NCBI GenBank assembly: GCA_022410635.1
Contig: JAJVDF010000500.1
Location: 372,001 to 436,000 of the forward strand
DNA length: 64,000 bases
Direction: 5' to 3'
From: Tretioscincus oriximinensis
Taxonomy: Eukaryota; Chordata; Lepidosauria; Squamata; Gymnophthalmidae
A program made the position numbers and the translations under genes. A model generated the notes under the pieces. The model was not told the DNA's origin. It saw only the letters and a list, made by a program, of their open reading frames with translations, and searched no databases. Positions within the stretch are counted from its first letter, which is position 1, and each line of letters starts with the position of its first letter. Shown in pieces: positions 1 through 10,876 of the stretch.

Positions 1-289
1 GAACCACACTCCCAAAAGTTCTTGTTTCTTGTAGTAGCCTTCTCTTCCTGCTACCTTCCNNAGGGACATATTTTCTGTGATGGCCATTTGGATATTTATA
101 ATGTACCTCAAGGGCCATACTCCCTTCCCAACCCAGGCTCTAACCATACCCTTTCCCCCACTCAGCACCACAAAATTGCAAGCTTTCCAAAGCCCTCAGG
201 TCCTCATCTTTGCTCCCTTGTCCTCCTCCTTCGCCCTCCATACTCCTGGGCTTTCTTCCCTTCTCTTTTTGTATTTCATTTCATGTTTT

Positions 290-416
290 AACAAAGTGAG
301 AGACCACTGTTTAGCCAGGGTGCCCAGTTCCAGATCAAATGGTTCCTTAGGGAGGATGCCATGGGCTGGACCAAATGGTTCTACGAGTCTGATCCAGCTT
401 AGGTTTCCCACCCCTG
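290..416 (-). mobile_element. hAT-like DNA transposon end
   Basis: Read on the minus strand, the sequence begins CAGGGGTGGGAAACCTAAG and continues into a stretch resembling the internal part of vertebrate hAT nonautonomous elements. The eight bases after the terminus (ttctagat) could be one side of a target duplication. I could not locate the other end, so this is a fragment with an uncertain left limit. Confidence 0.45.
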
Positions 417-1256
417 TTCTAGATCCCGAAGCAAGATATTGCTGATTATTATAGTAGTCTAACATACCTACAAAAACTAGGTTTGTTTTACAGATTTAAT
501 CATACATACGATAGCACACTTGATTAAACAATAGAATATGCAGTTGGAGGAACAGCCTGATGTTGGCAGGAAGAAAACATAACTCAGTAACTTTTCCTAA
601 TCTATCATAATATAGGGCATACTGTACATATTTCTTTTTATTGCACATCTCCTATATGTTATAGTATAAAAATATACTGGGAGTTCGTTAGTAATGAGCC
701 TTTGTAAAATCAAAAGAAAGTTGGAGATTTTATGAAAGTACAACTAAACTCCACAGAATCAGCTGTTTACAGAAATTATTTACATTATATGATCGTGATT
801 ATATTCCTATTACCTTCCAAAAGACCAATTCAATCCCTTTTTAAATTGCTTTGAATCACTCTTTGGCACTTAGAAGCATTTCACAAAATCTGTTTTGCAG
901 ATGTGGAATCTACAGCTTTTTAAAAAGCAAGTTACACGTAAAATGTGTGCGCTTTGCATATTACGTGTCAGCCTTTTCCAGCTGAGGAGTGGTTTTATAG
1001 ACCTTCAGGCTTTTTAGAGTTAGTTTTCTGTGTTTAGCCTGTCACACAGGCATAAAATTGAATTTGAATATACTGTGTTTAGATTAATTCCTTAAATCCA
1101 AAGTGTGCTTAAATTTGGCAGTTATTTCCGATGAACAGTTTGTAATAAAGGAAGAAACTTTCTCTAAGACTCATTTCAGTGAAGTCATGTTAAGCAAAAT
1201 GTAAGNTTGAAAAAACATCTTTCCCTTCTCAACTTACAGGCATTTTTATATGTTAT

Positions 1257-1500
1257 TATGTTTTTATTTATTTATTCATATTTATACCCCGNCCCATACC
1301 CGAAGGTCTCAGGGCAGCAAATAACAATACAAAATTCACATTAAAAACAGCACAATACAATATCTAAAAGTCAGAAGAGAAACAACATTCCTTTAGCCAA
1401 AGGCCAGGTTGAAGAGGTTGAATGTTAACTGCCCTGAGACCTTTGGACATAAGATGGTACAGAAATGCAAATAAATAAATAATAAATATATAACCTTTAT
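1257..1500. repeat. L2-type LINE 3' tails, both orientations
   Basis: The left half carries a minus-strand tail (tttatttatttattcatatttataccccg, then ggtctcaggg). The right half carries a plus-strand tail (ctgccctgagacctttgg, then an AAATA-rich end). This tail recurs across the window. The L2 assignment follows from the linked LINE C-terminal codons at 31.7-32.0 kb. Confidence 0.55.
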
Positions 1501-1747
1501 TTTTCTAAAATAAAAAGGCAGTGGCTTGGCTTACAATAGTTAGCAAATAAAATTTACTACTTTTTATTATTAATTGTAGAATATTAATTCACAGCCATTT
1601 GGTATATCTATTAAGAGTGTCTTATAGTACCTTAGAAACTAAAAGAAAGGCAGGCAGCATGAGGTTTTAGAAAATCTTCAGATGCTGTGGAGAGTATCAT
1701 CTAAAGATGTAGACTTGTCTACAAAAGCTCACGCTGCCTACTTTTCC

Positions 1748-2344
1748 CTTGAGAAAAGTGGTTGGCATAAGCTTTCGTAGACAGGTCTACTTCTTCAGAT
1801 GCTGAGGGACTAATGCTAGGGTCAGGTATTTATAGGAAAATGTGTATGGGAGAAGACAAAGCATATGCAACTGTAGGGAGGGGTTGAATTGCTTGTTAGA
1901 AAAACAGGTAAATAGCAGGAACTAGTCTCCTTGTGTGAAAAAGTGCCTGGGGCAACAAGGGGCAATGTCTAGTAGAGAAGCAATCAAGTACTTAACAGGT
2001 TTCATAAGAATGTATAGTTGGCCAGGAAACCATTATCTCTGTTAAGTCCTTTGCTGATGGCCTGGAACTTGTGAATGTATTCAAGTTCTGCTGCTGTTAA
2101 GTACTTGATTGCTTCTCTACTAGACATTGCCCCTTGTTGCCCCAGGCACTTTTTCACACAAGGAGATTAGTTCCTGCTATTTACCTGTTTTTCTAACAAG
2201 CAATTCAACCCCTCCCTACAGTTGCATATGCTTTGTCTTCTCCCATACACATTTTCCTATAAATACCTGACCCTAGCATTAGTCCCTCAGCATCTGAAGA
2301 AGTAGACCTGTCTACGAAAGCTTATGCCAACCACTTTTCTCAAG
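1748..2344. repeat. 251-bp near-perfect inverted repeat with 95-bp spacer
   Basis: Arms 1748-1998 and 2094-2344 are reverse complements of equal length with no gaps. The only difference I found is G1925 against T2167, which would still be a G-U pair in RNA. The spacer is 1999-2093. Each arm contains CTGAAGA, a short hairpin and GAAAGC (2294-2321 on +, mirrored at 1771-1798 on -). Related units lie at 1700-1747, 15.6 kb, 16.8 kb, 28.1 kb and 40.4 kb. Tail-to-tail copies joined by an inverted repeat are typical of Penelope-like elements, but no protein is present to prove that class. Confidence 0.85.
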
Positions 2345-3373
2345 TTAGTCTCAAAGTGCTGCTAGCTCCTTTGCTGGACTTTCTGCTAGACTAACACGGC
2401 TATTTCTCTGAAATTGACTACTTTTCCCTTGTAAGTCTACAAGGCCTATAAGTCCCCCTTGCTAGATATTTGAAACCAAGATTAACACAACTATTTTTTT
2501 AAATCAGTCATTTAGTAGGTTTACCTCGTATTTTTTACGTTGTATTTTTTACATCGTATTACACATCTAAAACCATGCTTTATGATGTGCTTCATGAGTT
2601 ACAACTGTGCATAAACAAAAATAACATGGTCAGATGTTGAAAAAAATGTAAAACAGAATAGTGTCAATCCAATATATATACATAACAACCTGCTGAGGCA
2701 AATGCAATAGAAATTCAACTTTGAAGTGGATTATTGACTGTATCTGGACACAGCTTTTGTCTTCTTTTCACTCATAGGCATGATTGCCTGTCTAACTCAG
2801 GATGCAATGAATTCCTTAACTTGTTATGTTAGATAAGACACTGTAAGAACCTAGATTGTTATGAAAACTTTGCTGGATAATGGAGGTGTGGGAAAGAAAA
2901 TTAGATTGAGGTGTTTCATATGGTAGAAGCTTTTGTATTTTCCTGTTTGTTTTCGTAATAAACTGAGAGAACATGCTGAGATACTATTCTGCCATTTCTG
3001 AATTTGGGTCTAGGGTGGTAATACTGACATGCAGTCTTTGAGGGATTTTTAAATGTTTTGTCCACATTTTACAAGTGAGTTCTCCCATTAAACTGAAATT
3101 AGAAATTTCAGAATGCCAGGCATTCCTAAACAGAAATCCTCAAACAAAGCATCTTGTAAAACAGGAAGCACAGAAACATACAATATTTGACATGGCTAGA
3201 AAGTTTCAACAAGGTCTTGGGTCTTCATAAACATTAATACAACAGTGTTTGAGAACTTTCTCAAAATGTCCATGTTATTTACGAAACAAAAGGCAAAAGA
3301 TACCACTGCTTGAGAATGTTATGTTCAAACAACAGATATTTTAATTGACTGGGAAAATCAATCTCATGCTGGG

Positions 3374-3704
3374 TGTGAGACTCGCAATGGCAAATGACTC
3401 CTCAGACAAGTGATTTCAAGCTCTGAAAGTGATTTATTGCAGCTCTTGAGAGACTCTGAGTTAGGTCTGCAGTGATTGCCTGCTGCCAAAGCAGCTATAT
3501 TTATACAGTCCTCTGGCCAATCACTGCATTCCCATTTTCCCGCTCAAAATACTAACCAAAGATTGGTTATATTTAAACACTAGATGTTTCCCTCCAAAAC
3601 TCTTTTGAACCCAGAAGGTTTCCCTCCAAAATATATGAACAGTTATAACAGTTCTAGAGGAACAATAATACACAATCCTATATGCATGTCATATATCCAT
3701 AACA
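3374..3704 (-). repeat. 3' LTR of the Ty3/gypsy element
   Basis: A 331-bp LTR with TGT...ACA ends (TGTGAGACTC on the + side, CCATAACA at the other end). On the minus strand it has a TATA box (TATAAATATAG, about 3494-3505) upstream of a polyadenylation signal (AATAAA, 3433-3438), in the U3-R-U5 order expected. It is complete, with the polypurine tract directly beside it. Confidence 0.9.
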
Positions 3705-3718
3705 TCCCCCCACCCCCA
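3705..3718 (-). promoter_or_regulatory. Polypurine tract of the Ty3/gypsy element
   Basis: On the minus strand this is TGGGGGTGGGGGGA, directly before the 3' LTR. This is the plus-strand priming site of LTR retroelements and it fixes the LTR boundary at 3704. Confidence 0.8.
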
Positions 3719-3720
3719 TA

Positions 3721-3969
3721 TCAGCCCACCCCTTTTGCCTTTTGAGGGTAGTGGTTGTGAAATGCACGTACCAATGCAGGAGCTTTTACGTCCTGAGCAT
3801 CCACCCAGCAATATTCAGCAACAGGCAAATGCTTCCACAGAATGAAGTATTGAAGCTTCCCGCCACAAACTCCCGAATCCCCAATGTGCTGTACCTCAAA
3901 ATGTTTGTGCCCATCTACCAGAATAGGAGGCAGTGCAGTTGCGACTTTAAGCAGGCTGATGTGAAACAC
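3721..3969 (-). pseudogene. Integrase C-terminal chromodomain segment
   Basis: The frame starts at MFHISLLK, the usual F-H-V-S-x-L-K motif that ends the integrase. A proline-rich linker and a chromodomain follow: FEVQHIGDS, KLQYFILWKHLP, then AEYCWVDAQD (normally W-E-P). It ends ALVRAFHNHYPQK. In this family the chromodomain directs insertion into chromatin. It has weakened aromatic-cage positions and is cut off from the integrase frame. Confidence 0.88.
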
Positions 3970-4054
3970 CGGGTGAACCTTGTGGTGTGCCGGAAGTTAA
4001 AGTTCAACAGCCGCTGGGCCTATGCAGCGATGAACCGGGAAAGGCCCAACAAAC

Positions 4055-5288
4055 TTATGCCCCAGCTTTCTGGAGGGCTGCAGGCAACAGATTTCTGGTG
4101 GACAAGTAGAACAAATCCCCTGTGGTAAAGCTGGCCTCAGTTCGGTGCTTGTCTGCCTGTGCCTTATATGCATCTTTAGTGCCCTCCAGCGCTTCTCGAA
4201 TGCACTCCCAGCCCAATGAAACTGAAACGGCCCATTCCTGAGCCGACACTGGGTCTGAGGCAGCCGAAGGCAAGAGTGACAGTGCTTTTAAGTCTGTCCC
4301 GTACACTACCCGAAATGGAGACTGCCCAGTGTTGGCATGAATGGAGTTGTTGCATGCAAACTCCACATATGGCAGTAAGCTCACCCAGTTGTCTTGCTGC
4401 CAGGTCAAGTAACAGCGGAGGTATTGTTCGAGGACCTGGTTGACCCTCTCCATCTGACCATCAGTTTGTGGATGGTGTGCCGTGGACAACCCGGTGGGGT
4501 GACTTCAAATATGACCGCCAAAATCGGGACGTGAACTGGAAGCCTCGGTTGCTCACAATCTTGTCTTGCAGGCCATGTAGTCTAAAGATGTGCCGGATGA
4601 ACAGTTCAGCCAGTTCCTGAGCAGTGGGCAGCTTGGAACAAAGGACAAAATGGACCTGCTTGGAGAACAGGTCCGTAACAACCCAGATAACAGTGCAGCT
4701 TTTACTCTCCGGCAAGTCAGTGATAAAGTTCATCCCAATATGGGACCAAGGGCATGGCGGAGCAGGGAGTGGCTGCAACAGGCCTCTGGGCTTTCCTTCT
4801 AGTCTTTTAGAGGCTGCACAATTTGCACAGTTCTTCAAATATTTATCCAGGTCGCCCTGCACACCCTGCCACCAAAATTGCCTCCGGAGCAAGTGCCAGG
4901 ACTTCAGAAACCCAAAGTGCCCTGCAGTCCTGGCACCATGACATGTGCCCAGAATGTCCAAGCAAAGAACCTCAGGGACATAAACCCCTCCATCCTGAAG
5001 TGCCCAACCATCCTTAAAATCAAGTTCGTGCCTGTGCTGCAGAAGCCAGGCGCCACTGGCCAAAGCAGACTGGAACCGAGGCAGCAAGTCCCTGGTAGTA
5101 GCCCCGGCCTTGGCCATGGCTCTAGTGACTACACCCAACCCCAATTGTTGAGGCGTGAACACAGTATCCACCACTTCTGGCCCCTTGCTGTCGTGCTGAG
5201 GCAACTTGGATAAAGCTTCAGCTAAAAGGTTCTTGTGTCTTGGCATGTAGCTGAGCACAAAATTGAAGCGCTGGAAGTACTGGGCCAA
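4055..5288 (-). pseudogene. RNase H end and integrase of the Ty3/gypsy element
   Basis: Two overlapping frames. The 5' frame (5288-4461) opens with the RNase H end (SYMPRHKNLLAEALSKL). It then has the integrase H2C2 zinc-binding region (AGHFG, later CANCAAS) and the catalytic core start (HIGMNFITDLP, VVTDLFSKQVHF). The second catalytic aspartate appears as N in IVSNRGFQF. The second frame (4489-4055) carries the third region, HHPQTDGQMERVNQ, then PYVEFACNNS and SPFRVVYG. A frameshift joins the two near 4480. The changed residue and the shift mean it is inactive. Confidence 0.9.
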
Positions 5289-5337
5289 CCAGACAGCTTC
5301 GGTGGGGTTCAGAGCGCCTCCAAGTTTTTGTGATCAG

Positions 5338-6360
5338 TTAGTACTTTGAAAGGAGTAAGAACCCCCTCCAACCAGTGCCACCAAGTCTCCAGAGCCCAGT
5401 AGACAGCCGCAGCCTCCTCCCAGATTGGCCAGTTGCGTTCGGTAGAGTCGAACTTCCTGGAGAAGTAGGCACAGGGATGCAATTGACTAGTCCCGTCTGT
5501 CTCCCACTGTCACATCCGAAGCATCCACCTGAACCTCGAACGGCCGAGTTGGATCTGGATGAGCAAACACAGGCTCCTTCACAAAATAAGCTTTCAGTGC
5601 TGCAAATGCTTGTTGGCAGGCCGGCGACCAATCTAATTTGCTGCTGGGCTTTGGCACCATCCCTTCACCAGTTTTCAGCAAATCAGTGAGTGGGAGGGTA
5701 ATGGTGGCAAAGTTAGGAATGGACTGGCAGTAGAAATTAGCAAAGCCAAGGAAGCTTTGCAGTTGCCGTCTGGTTCTGGGGGCCTCACAGCTAAGCACCG
5801 CCTCCACCTTGGCAGTGTCCATCTCTACCCCAGCCGTGGAAATGCAGTACCCCAGAAAGTCAAGCTTAGGGTGGTGAAATTCACATTTTGACAAGTTGAC
5901 ATATAGTTCATTCTGTAACAGTCTCTGCAGCACAGCCCTAACATGTCCTGAGAATAGATCAAAATGTCATCCAAATATACCACCACTCCCTTTTACAGGA
6001 AGCCCGATGCCCCGCTTAATCCAAAAGGCTTCACGTGATACTTGAAAGCCCCCAGTTTACAATTCGTCACCCTCCCTGATGCAGACCCGCTAATAAGCAT
6101 CACAGACATAATCAGTGATCACCCTCAGTTCCCGATCTTCTTGCAGCGGAAGAACAGTAGAGCTACAGTAGAGGTTGAAGGCAAAATGAAACCCCGCTGT
6201 AAGTTAGAGTCAATAAAGTCCCGCAGAGCGGCAGTCTCTACTTTTGACATGGGGTACAAGCAGGACTATGGCAGTTTAACCCCCTCCACAAAGTCAATGG
6301 CACAGTCAGAGGCCCGATGGGGTGGGAGATTGTTACATTCTGCTTTCCCGAACACCACAG
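5338..6360 (-). pseudogene. Reverse transcriptase and RNase H remnants
   Basis: The catalytic motif YLDD is readable at 5966-5977 (VVVYLDDILIYS). A frame change follows and the next segment (5933-5487) has LSKCEF, LDFLGYCIS and LQSFLGFANFY, the RT thumb. It then has WSPACQQAFAALK and PFEVQVDASD, the RNase H start. Between about 6040 and 6360 the fingers region is too broken to follow in one frame. The order and motifs are those of Ty3/gypsy pol. Confidence 0.85.
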
Positions 6361-7377
6361 CTAAGTCCGGATATTCAGCCAGTATGCCACTAAGTCCCCA
6401 TTGTCCACTGGTAGTTGCTGTGCAGAGAACAGTATTTCGGTATGTGCCCCGGGTACGACACATGCCATAACCTCTGTACCCTTTAGATTAGCAATGGCGG
6501 ATGTGCGTGTATGCAAGGCACAGCTTGCTGCAAACTTCACCATGCCGTTCACCCAGTCAATCCCCGGGTTGTGCATTTTCAACCATGAAAGGCCCAGTAC
6601 CAGTTCACATATAACATTGTCTGCCACCAATAGGCTAGCGGCCTCCCAATGCAAACCAATCCCCAACAGGACTTTGCTTGTCATCTGAAATACCACACCC
6701 CCTGACATGTGGCTCCCATCCATCATAATGAATTCAACAGGGCTGTGCAGCGGACCCAATTGAACACCAAGCCTTCTGGCCACGTCTGCCTGCAACAAGC
6801 ACCTGGAGCACCCTGAATCAATAGTGGCCCAAACTACCAGGCCCATGGGGCAAGCTGGGCCAATCAGCGTGGCCTTCACTTGTAATGTATTGGCTGGAGT
6901 GAGTTCAAATCTGGAAAGGCAGTTGGTGCCAGGAGAAGAGCCGGCCCGTATTGATGTGCCATTCAATACTGGGCTTTGTCGTTTTCCACCGGCACAACAG
7001 CCAGCTCCGCCCAGAAACGCCCCATCTGAGGAGCAGGGAACAATCATCGTGTAGCAGGAACTGGTGGTGGCCGACATTCCCCCATATGATTGGCTGCCAA
7101 TCCAAGCCACTCCGCTGATTCTGCATGATGCTCCTGGTTCCACCGCGAGGCCAGACGTGCAACAATGAAATGGCCCGATTGACCACAGCCAAACAAGCTC
7201 CCTCGTCGTCGCCTCCACACCACGGGTGGAGCAGCCTGCTCTCCGGAGGCTGATGATGCCAGGAACAATCCACCGACCGCCGCCCCTCCTCAATTGCCCG
7301 GGCCTGCTGGATCCAGCCCTGAAGAGTGCGGGGANCTGGCATCGTGACCGTCGCTGCCAGGATGGAAGGATGGACAC
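6361..7377 (-). pseudogene. Zinc knuckle and aspartic protease remnants
   Basis: The longest frame of the element (338 codons). Its second half is a retropepsin: VVWATIDSGCSRCLL contains the active-site D-S-G at about 6812-6819 (normally followed by A-S). Further on is LGLSWLKMHNPGIDW, the conserved motif between protease and RT in vertebrate gypsy elements. A decayed CCHC knuckle (FGCGQSGHFI) is visible near 7170-7190 in another frame, so a frameshift separates gag from protease. Confidence 0.85.
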
Positions 7378-7395
7378 TGTCCCGAAACTGGTGGA

Positions 7396-8010
7396 TTAGG
7401 AAATTTCAGGCCAATTGGGGACACGTCCAGCATACCTCCGGAACTCCGAGGCATAGTTGATGACTCGTCTGGTCCCCTGAACAATGGTGCGTAGCCGCTC
7501 TACCACCGACTCGCGCCAGTACGGGTCACCAAAACGCTCCCAGAGCCCTTCGGTGAGTGTATAGATGGATTTCAGCTCCTCTGCATCCAACCACTACAGA
7601 AGTAGTAACTATTCTTGGGCCTCTCCCTTCAACTTGCCCAGAATGAACTGCACCCTGTGCACTTCGGATGCGAACATGTCCCCATAGTAGGCCACGACCT
7701 GAGCCAGGAACCCAGACGTCTCCTCAGTGCCACCAGTGAAGGTCACATGCAGGTCTCCAGATGACAGTACGAAAGGGGATCTTGTGGCCAATGGCTGTAG
7801 AGTCATTGCCCTGGCATGGCCCAGTTCCAGCGATGGTATGTCAGGAGCCTCCACCATCACCTCCTGTGGAAGCAGCCATGGTCTGTCACTGGCCACTGGC
7901 GTGTCCCAGAGGCGCCGTTGAATCTCCCTCCACCTGAGCTGAAAGCCATGGCAGGAGAATTTTTTTGTGACTGCAGACCTCTTGTGACACTCTAGATGGC
8001 GAATGAACAC
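7396..8010 (-). pseudogene. gag-like remnant of the Ty3/gypsy element
   Basis: Two frames (about 8010-7609 and 7590-7396) resemble the capsid region of chromovirus gag and related domesticated gag genes. I read VVAYYGDMFASEVHRVQF and ILGKLKGEAQE, then LWERFGDPYWRESVVERL and VINYASEFRRYAGRV. A stop and a frameshift separate them near 7600. The start of gag runs into the right LTR, so the true start is not defined. Confidence 0.7.
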
Positions 8011-8305
8011 TCAGACAAGTGATTTCAAGCTCTGAAAGTGATTTATTGCAGCTCTTGAGAGACTCTGAGTTAGTTCTGCATTGATTGCCTGCTGCCAGAG
8101 CAGCTATATTTATACAGTCCTCTGGCCAATCACTGCATTCCCATTTTCCCACTCAAAATACTAAGCAAAGATTGGTTACATTTAAACACTAGATGTTTCC
8201 CTCCAAAACTATTTTGAACCCAGGAGGTTTCCCTCCAAAACATACAAACAGTTATAACAGTTCTAGAGGCACAATAATACACAATCCTATATACATGTCA
8301 TATAT
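7983..8305 (-). repeat. 5' LTR of the Ty3/gypsy element, slightly truncated
   Basis: It matches the LTR at 3374-3704 along nearly its whole length, with scattered substitutions, including the TATA box and the AATAAA signal (about 8040-8046, reverse). The outer end, expected to read like ccataaca, is replaced by tctggtgg. About 10 bp are therefore lost or changed and no target duplication can be read. Confidence 0.88.
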
Positions 8306-9539
8306 TCTGGTGGATACCAATATATTTTTTGTCTGTTGATAAAATTAATAATGCTACAAGCTGTATACAGATTAAAGCGTTACACCAAACACTTCTATGT
8401 ACTGCAGAAAGTTTTTTTTATTTCATCAGTCCAAACAACTGTTGGCATCTTATTATATATACTTTCTGCATATCTCATACTTTGCAGGAATTTGCTAGTG
8501 GGTGGTCTTTCCATTTAGCAGGAGCTGGCTCTGTTAAGCCTACAAGAACATTTCTTTTGGTCTCTGTTCTTTCACGGTGTTATCAGCTTAAAAGATGCCT
8601 GTCTTGGTGCAGTAGCATTTGCTTTGGCTTAAGATCCAAATAATTTGTGTATTCTTGGGACCCAAGTATTATTTGTATAGTTATAACAAATTATTTTTTT
8701 CAAAGCACTCATTCATTTATGTCTATATATCAATTATCGTCCCTGGTTACCAGATAACTCAAATATTTTTACATGTTAGATTCCAGAAAACGTTTGAATA
8801 ACAATTTGGAAGCGATTCAATAAGTGCTCATAAGGGAAGTGAAAATAAGCACTTTTTATTCCTGTCACGAGAACTGCCCAGAGATGCCCTGGAGATATCC
8901 AGGCAGGCCAGGCAGGCAGGAATCAAGTGTTAATAACACCCAATCACAAAGCAATCAGCTTTTTGAATGAATGGGAAGTCTTAACCAGTCACCTATATTT
9001 TTGTATTTCAGCATTCATTTTAAGTCAATTTCTTTCATCTTCTTTGTCTCTATTCTATTTTTTCCACATGGCATTTTTTTCTTTTATTTCTCTCTACCTG
9101 GCAGAGTTTTTCTGGACGCTTAGCCACGTTTCAGCAAAAAGAAACCAAGTGATGGTTTGCCTAGTCATTAGATCAATGCCAAAAAGCTGTCAAATTGAAT
9201 TGGTTTTGTTTATGACAACAACAAATATGGCATTTTTAAAAAACTATGTTGGAAGTGTGAACAATGATACTGAGGAAGCAATACTCGTATTACTATTTTT
9301 TAATAAACTGATTGTACATGTTTCTTCGGTCATTTATTTTACTTACTTAAAGTCTTATATCCTGGCCCAAGTTCTCAGGACAGGCTGCAACATTTAAAAA
9401 ATTAAAATCTATAAAACAGTTTAAATCAAACTTGAAATATAATTCTTCCAGCTCTTTTCCTTCCTGGCACATCCACATCTAAGACCACACACTGTTCTTC
9501 CTGGTGCGACCGTTTAAGTAATGGTTTAAATAAACCTTG

Positions 9540-9830
9540 AAAGCCGTATGTTGTTGGCATATCAATAGAGAAGCTGTTCTAAAGTCTGGGGGCCACTACA
9601 GAAAAGGCCCTTTCACGTGGCACCAATTTTCACACCTTTCAGAGTTGCAGAACTACAAAAAGGGAAATGCAGTATACATTTATCTATTTATTTATACTTT
9701 GTCCCGCCCTATGCCTGACAGTCTCAGGTCAAGTACCAAAACAAAGGTTAGACAGTACAATAGATGCATAAGAATATAAAGAAATCCTTTAGAAAGAAAA
9801 GTTCCTTTCTATTGCACACAAAGGCAAAAT
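9540..9830 (-). repeat. L2-type LINE 3' fragment
   Basis: A minus-strand copy. The tail (tctatttatttatactttgtcccgccct, tgcctgacagtctcaggtc) sits at 9680-9730. Upstream is the related gtctgggggccactacagaaaaggccc block that also occurs near 31.7 kb. Confidence 0.6.
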
Positions 9831-10087
9831 CTAACCAAATTTGTTAGAGGATATTTATTACAATAATAGTCTGTATCAGCAGTGCTGGACTATTACTGTT
9901 TAATGAGGATTAATAGCCCTGCCTCCAGTTCTGAAGTTACAGATGATTTTTTTTAAAAGACATTCTTGTTTGAGATGGTAGTAGAAACAGATATAGTGGC
10001 TTTGCAGAATATGTATAGATTCTCTGTGCATTCAGGAACATATAGGAAATAATTTGTAAACACTGTGCATGTGTTTACATAATCATC

Positions 10088-10430
10088 TAAGGCCCCTTCC
10101 CACACTACAGATTAAAATTCTAAATGAGGTTCAAACCCAGCATAACGCAATCTTGCATCCATTCATATTACCTTAAAAATCCACGCAGAGCTGGCAAGAG
10201 GAGATGCTTAAAGGATGGGAAGTTGGTACTGCCCATGTCAGCCACCTGTGATTTTGCAGACCTGACTTGCTGCTGTCTTCTCAGGGTATCCCAAGCCCTG
10301 CAATGGGTGCCAGACACCAAAGATCCAGGCAGCTTCCCTTTGCAAGGAAAGGTATTTCGTGCTGATGTCAGAAAACATTAGCAACCTCTTCTTTCACAAA
10401 AGATGAGCTTTTTCCCGTGTGGATCCTAGG
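10088..10430. mobile_element. DNA-transposon-like repeat, copy 1
   Basis: It starts aaggccccttcccacac and ends near gagctttttcccgtgtgga, an imperfect inverted terminus. Its interior (aacccagcataacgcaatc, then catgtcagccacctgtgatttt) matches the reverse complement of 40.74-40.97 kb. The termini resemble hAT-like ends, but I could read no 8-bp duplication. Confidence 0.55.
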
Positions 10431-10876
10431 GTAGGGGACAGCGGAAGCTCCGTTTCCTTGTATGGTGGAGGCATCATGATTTCCTACCAACTTGGTGGGA
10501 AAACCTTGTATGGATCCCACCTAAAGAACTGAACGAAGCGCAAGCACAACCCTATCCATTGTATCTATATGTTCAGAACAAGTTTGCAATTTCTGAAAAA
10601 AATTAAGTACTTCTTGATTGGGTGTTCTGGAATTTTGTATGGCCCTTCAAAGTCTAGTTATTACACAGACGTTCAAATGTTTTCCTGCTAATCTTAAATA
10701 TTATGAAATAAGGGATACATTTTAGATGGTAGTACATATTTTGCTTACAAACTAAGTACCTGTAGAATAACAACAGTTGCACTAAATGATATTATTGCAT
10801 CATTATGAATTTGCATCATGAAAGCAGGATGTTTGGACATGATTACAATGAATTTTTCCTTAAACCCTCTTTCTAG

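Larger units (their letters stand above)
1..3373 (+). other. Upstream WDR70 intron, left part
   Basis: AT-rich intronic sequence with no coding exon that I can support. It holds a hAT-like terminus near 290-416, L2-type LINE tails in both orientations around 1257-1500, and the long inverted repeat at 1748-2344. I see nothing recognisable in 430-1250 or 2460-3370. Confidence 0.75.
3374..8305 (-). mobile_element. Ty3/gypsy LTR retrotransposon with chromodomain, degenerate
   Basis: A 4.9-kb element on the minus strand, bounded by two similar LTRs (3374-3704 and 7983-8305). On the minus strand the order is 5' LTR, gag-like region, zinc knuckle, aspartic protease, reverse transcriptase, RNase H, integrase, chromodomain, polypurine tract and 3' LTR. 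Protease before RT, integrase after RNase H and a C-terminal chromodomain define the chromovirus branch of Metaviridae. The reading frame is broken many times, the outer end of the right LTR is lost, and several conserved residues are changed. It is an old dead copy, more GC-rich than the surrounding intron. It lies antisense to WDR70 in the upstream intron. Confidence 0.93.
8306..10876 (+). other. Upstream WDR70 intron, right part
   Basis: Intronic sequence up to the first exon in the window. It holds an L2-type fragment (9540-9830) and a DNA-transposon-like repeat (10088-10430). I see nothing recognisable in 8306-9530 apart from a short GC-rich run of ccaggcagg repeats near 8898-8922. Confidence 0.7.

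Noticed and set aside
3742..5213. Plus-strand open frames across the retrotransposon
   Set aside because: Antisense shadows of the minus-strand integrase and chromodomain frames.
7945..7982. Primer-binding site of the Ty3/gypsy element
   Set aside because: The sequence next to the 5' LTR on the minus strand (AGAGGTCTGCAGTCACA) does not show a clear TGG-type tRNA complement, so I do not call it.
8329..9397. Open frames of 104 and 156 codons upstream of the first exon
   Set aside because: Low-complexity, T-rich translations without WD-repeat motifs or splice signals in phase; chance frames in AT-rich DNA.
10818..10876. ATG-initiated extension of the first WDR70 exon
   Set aside because: It lies in the intron upstream of acceptor ttctag; the translated residues do not match WDR70.
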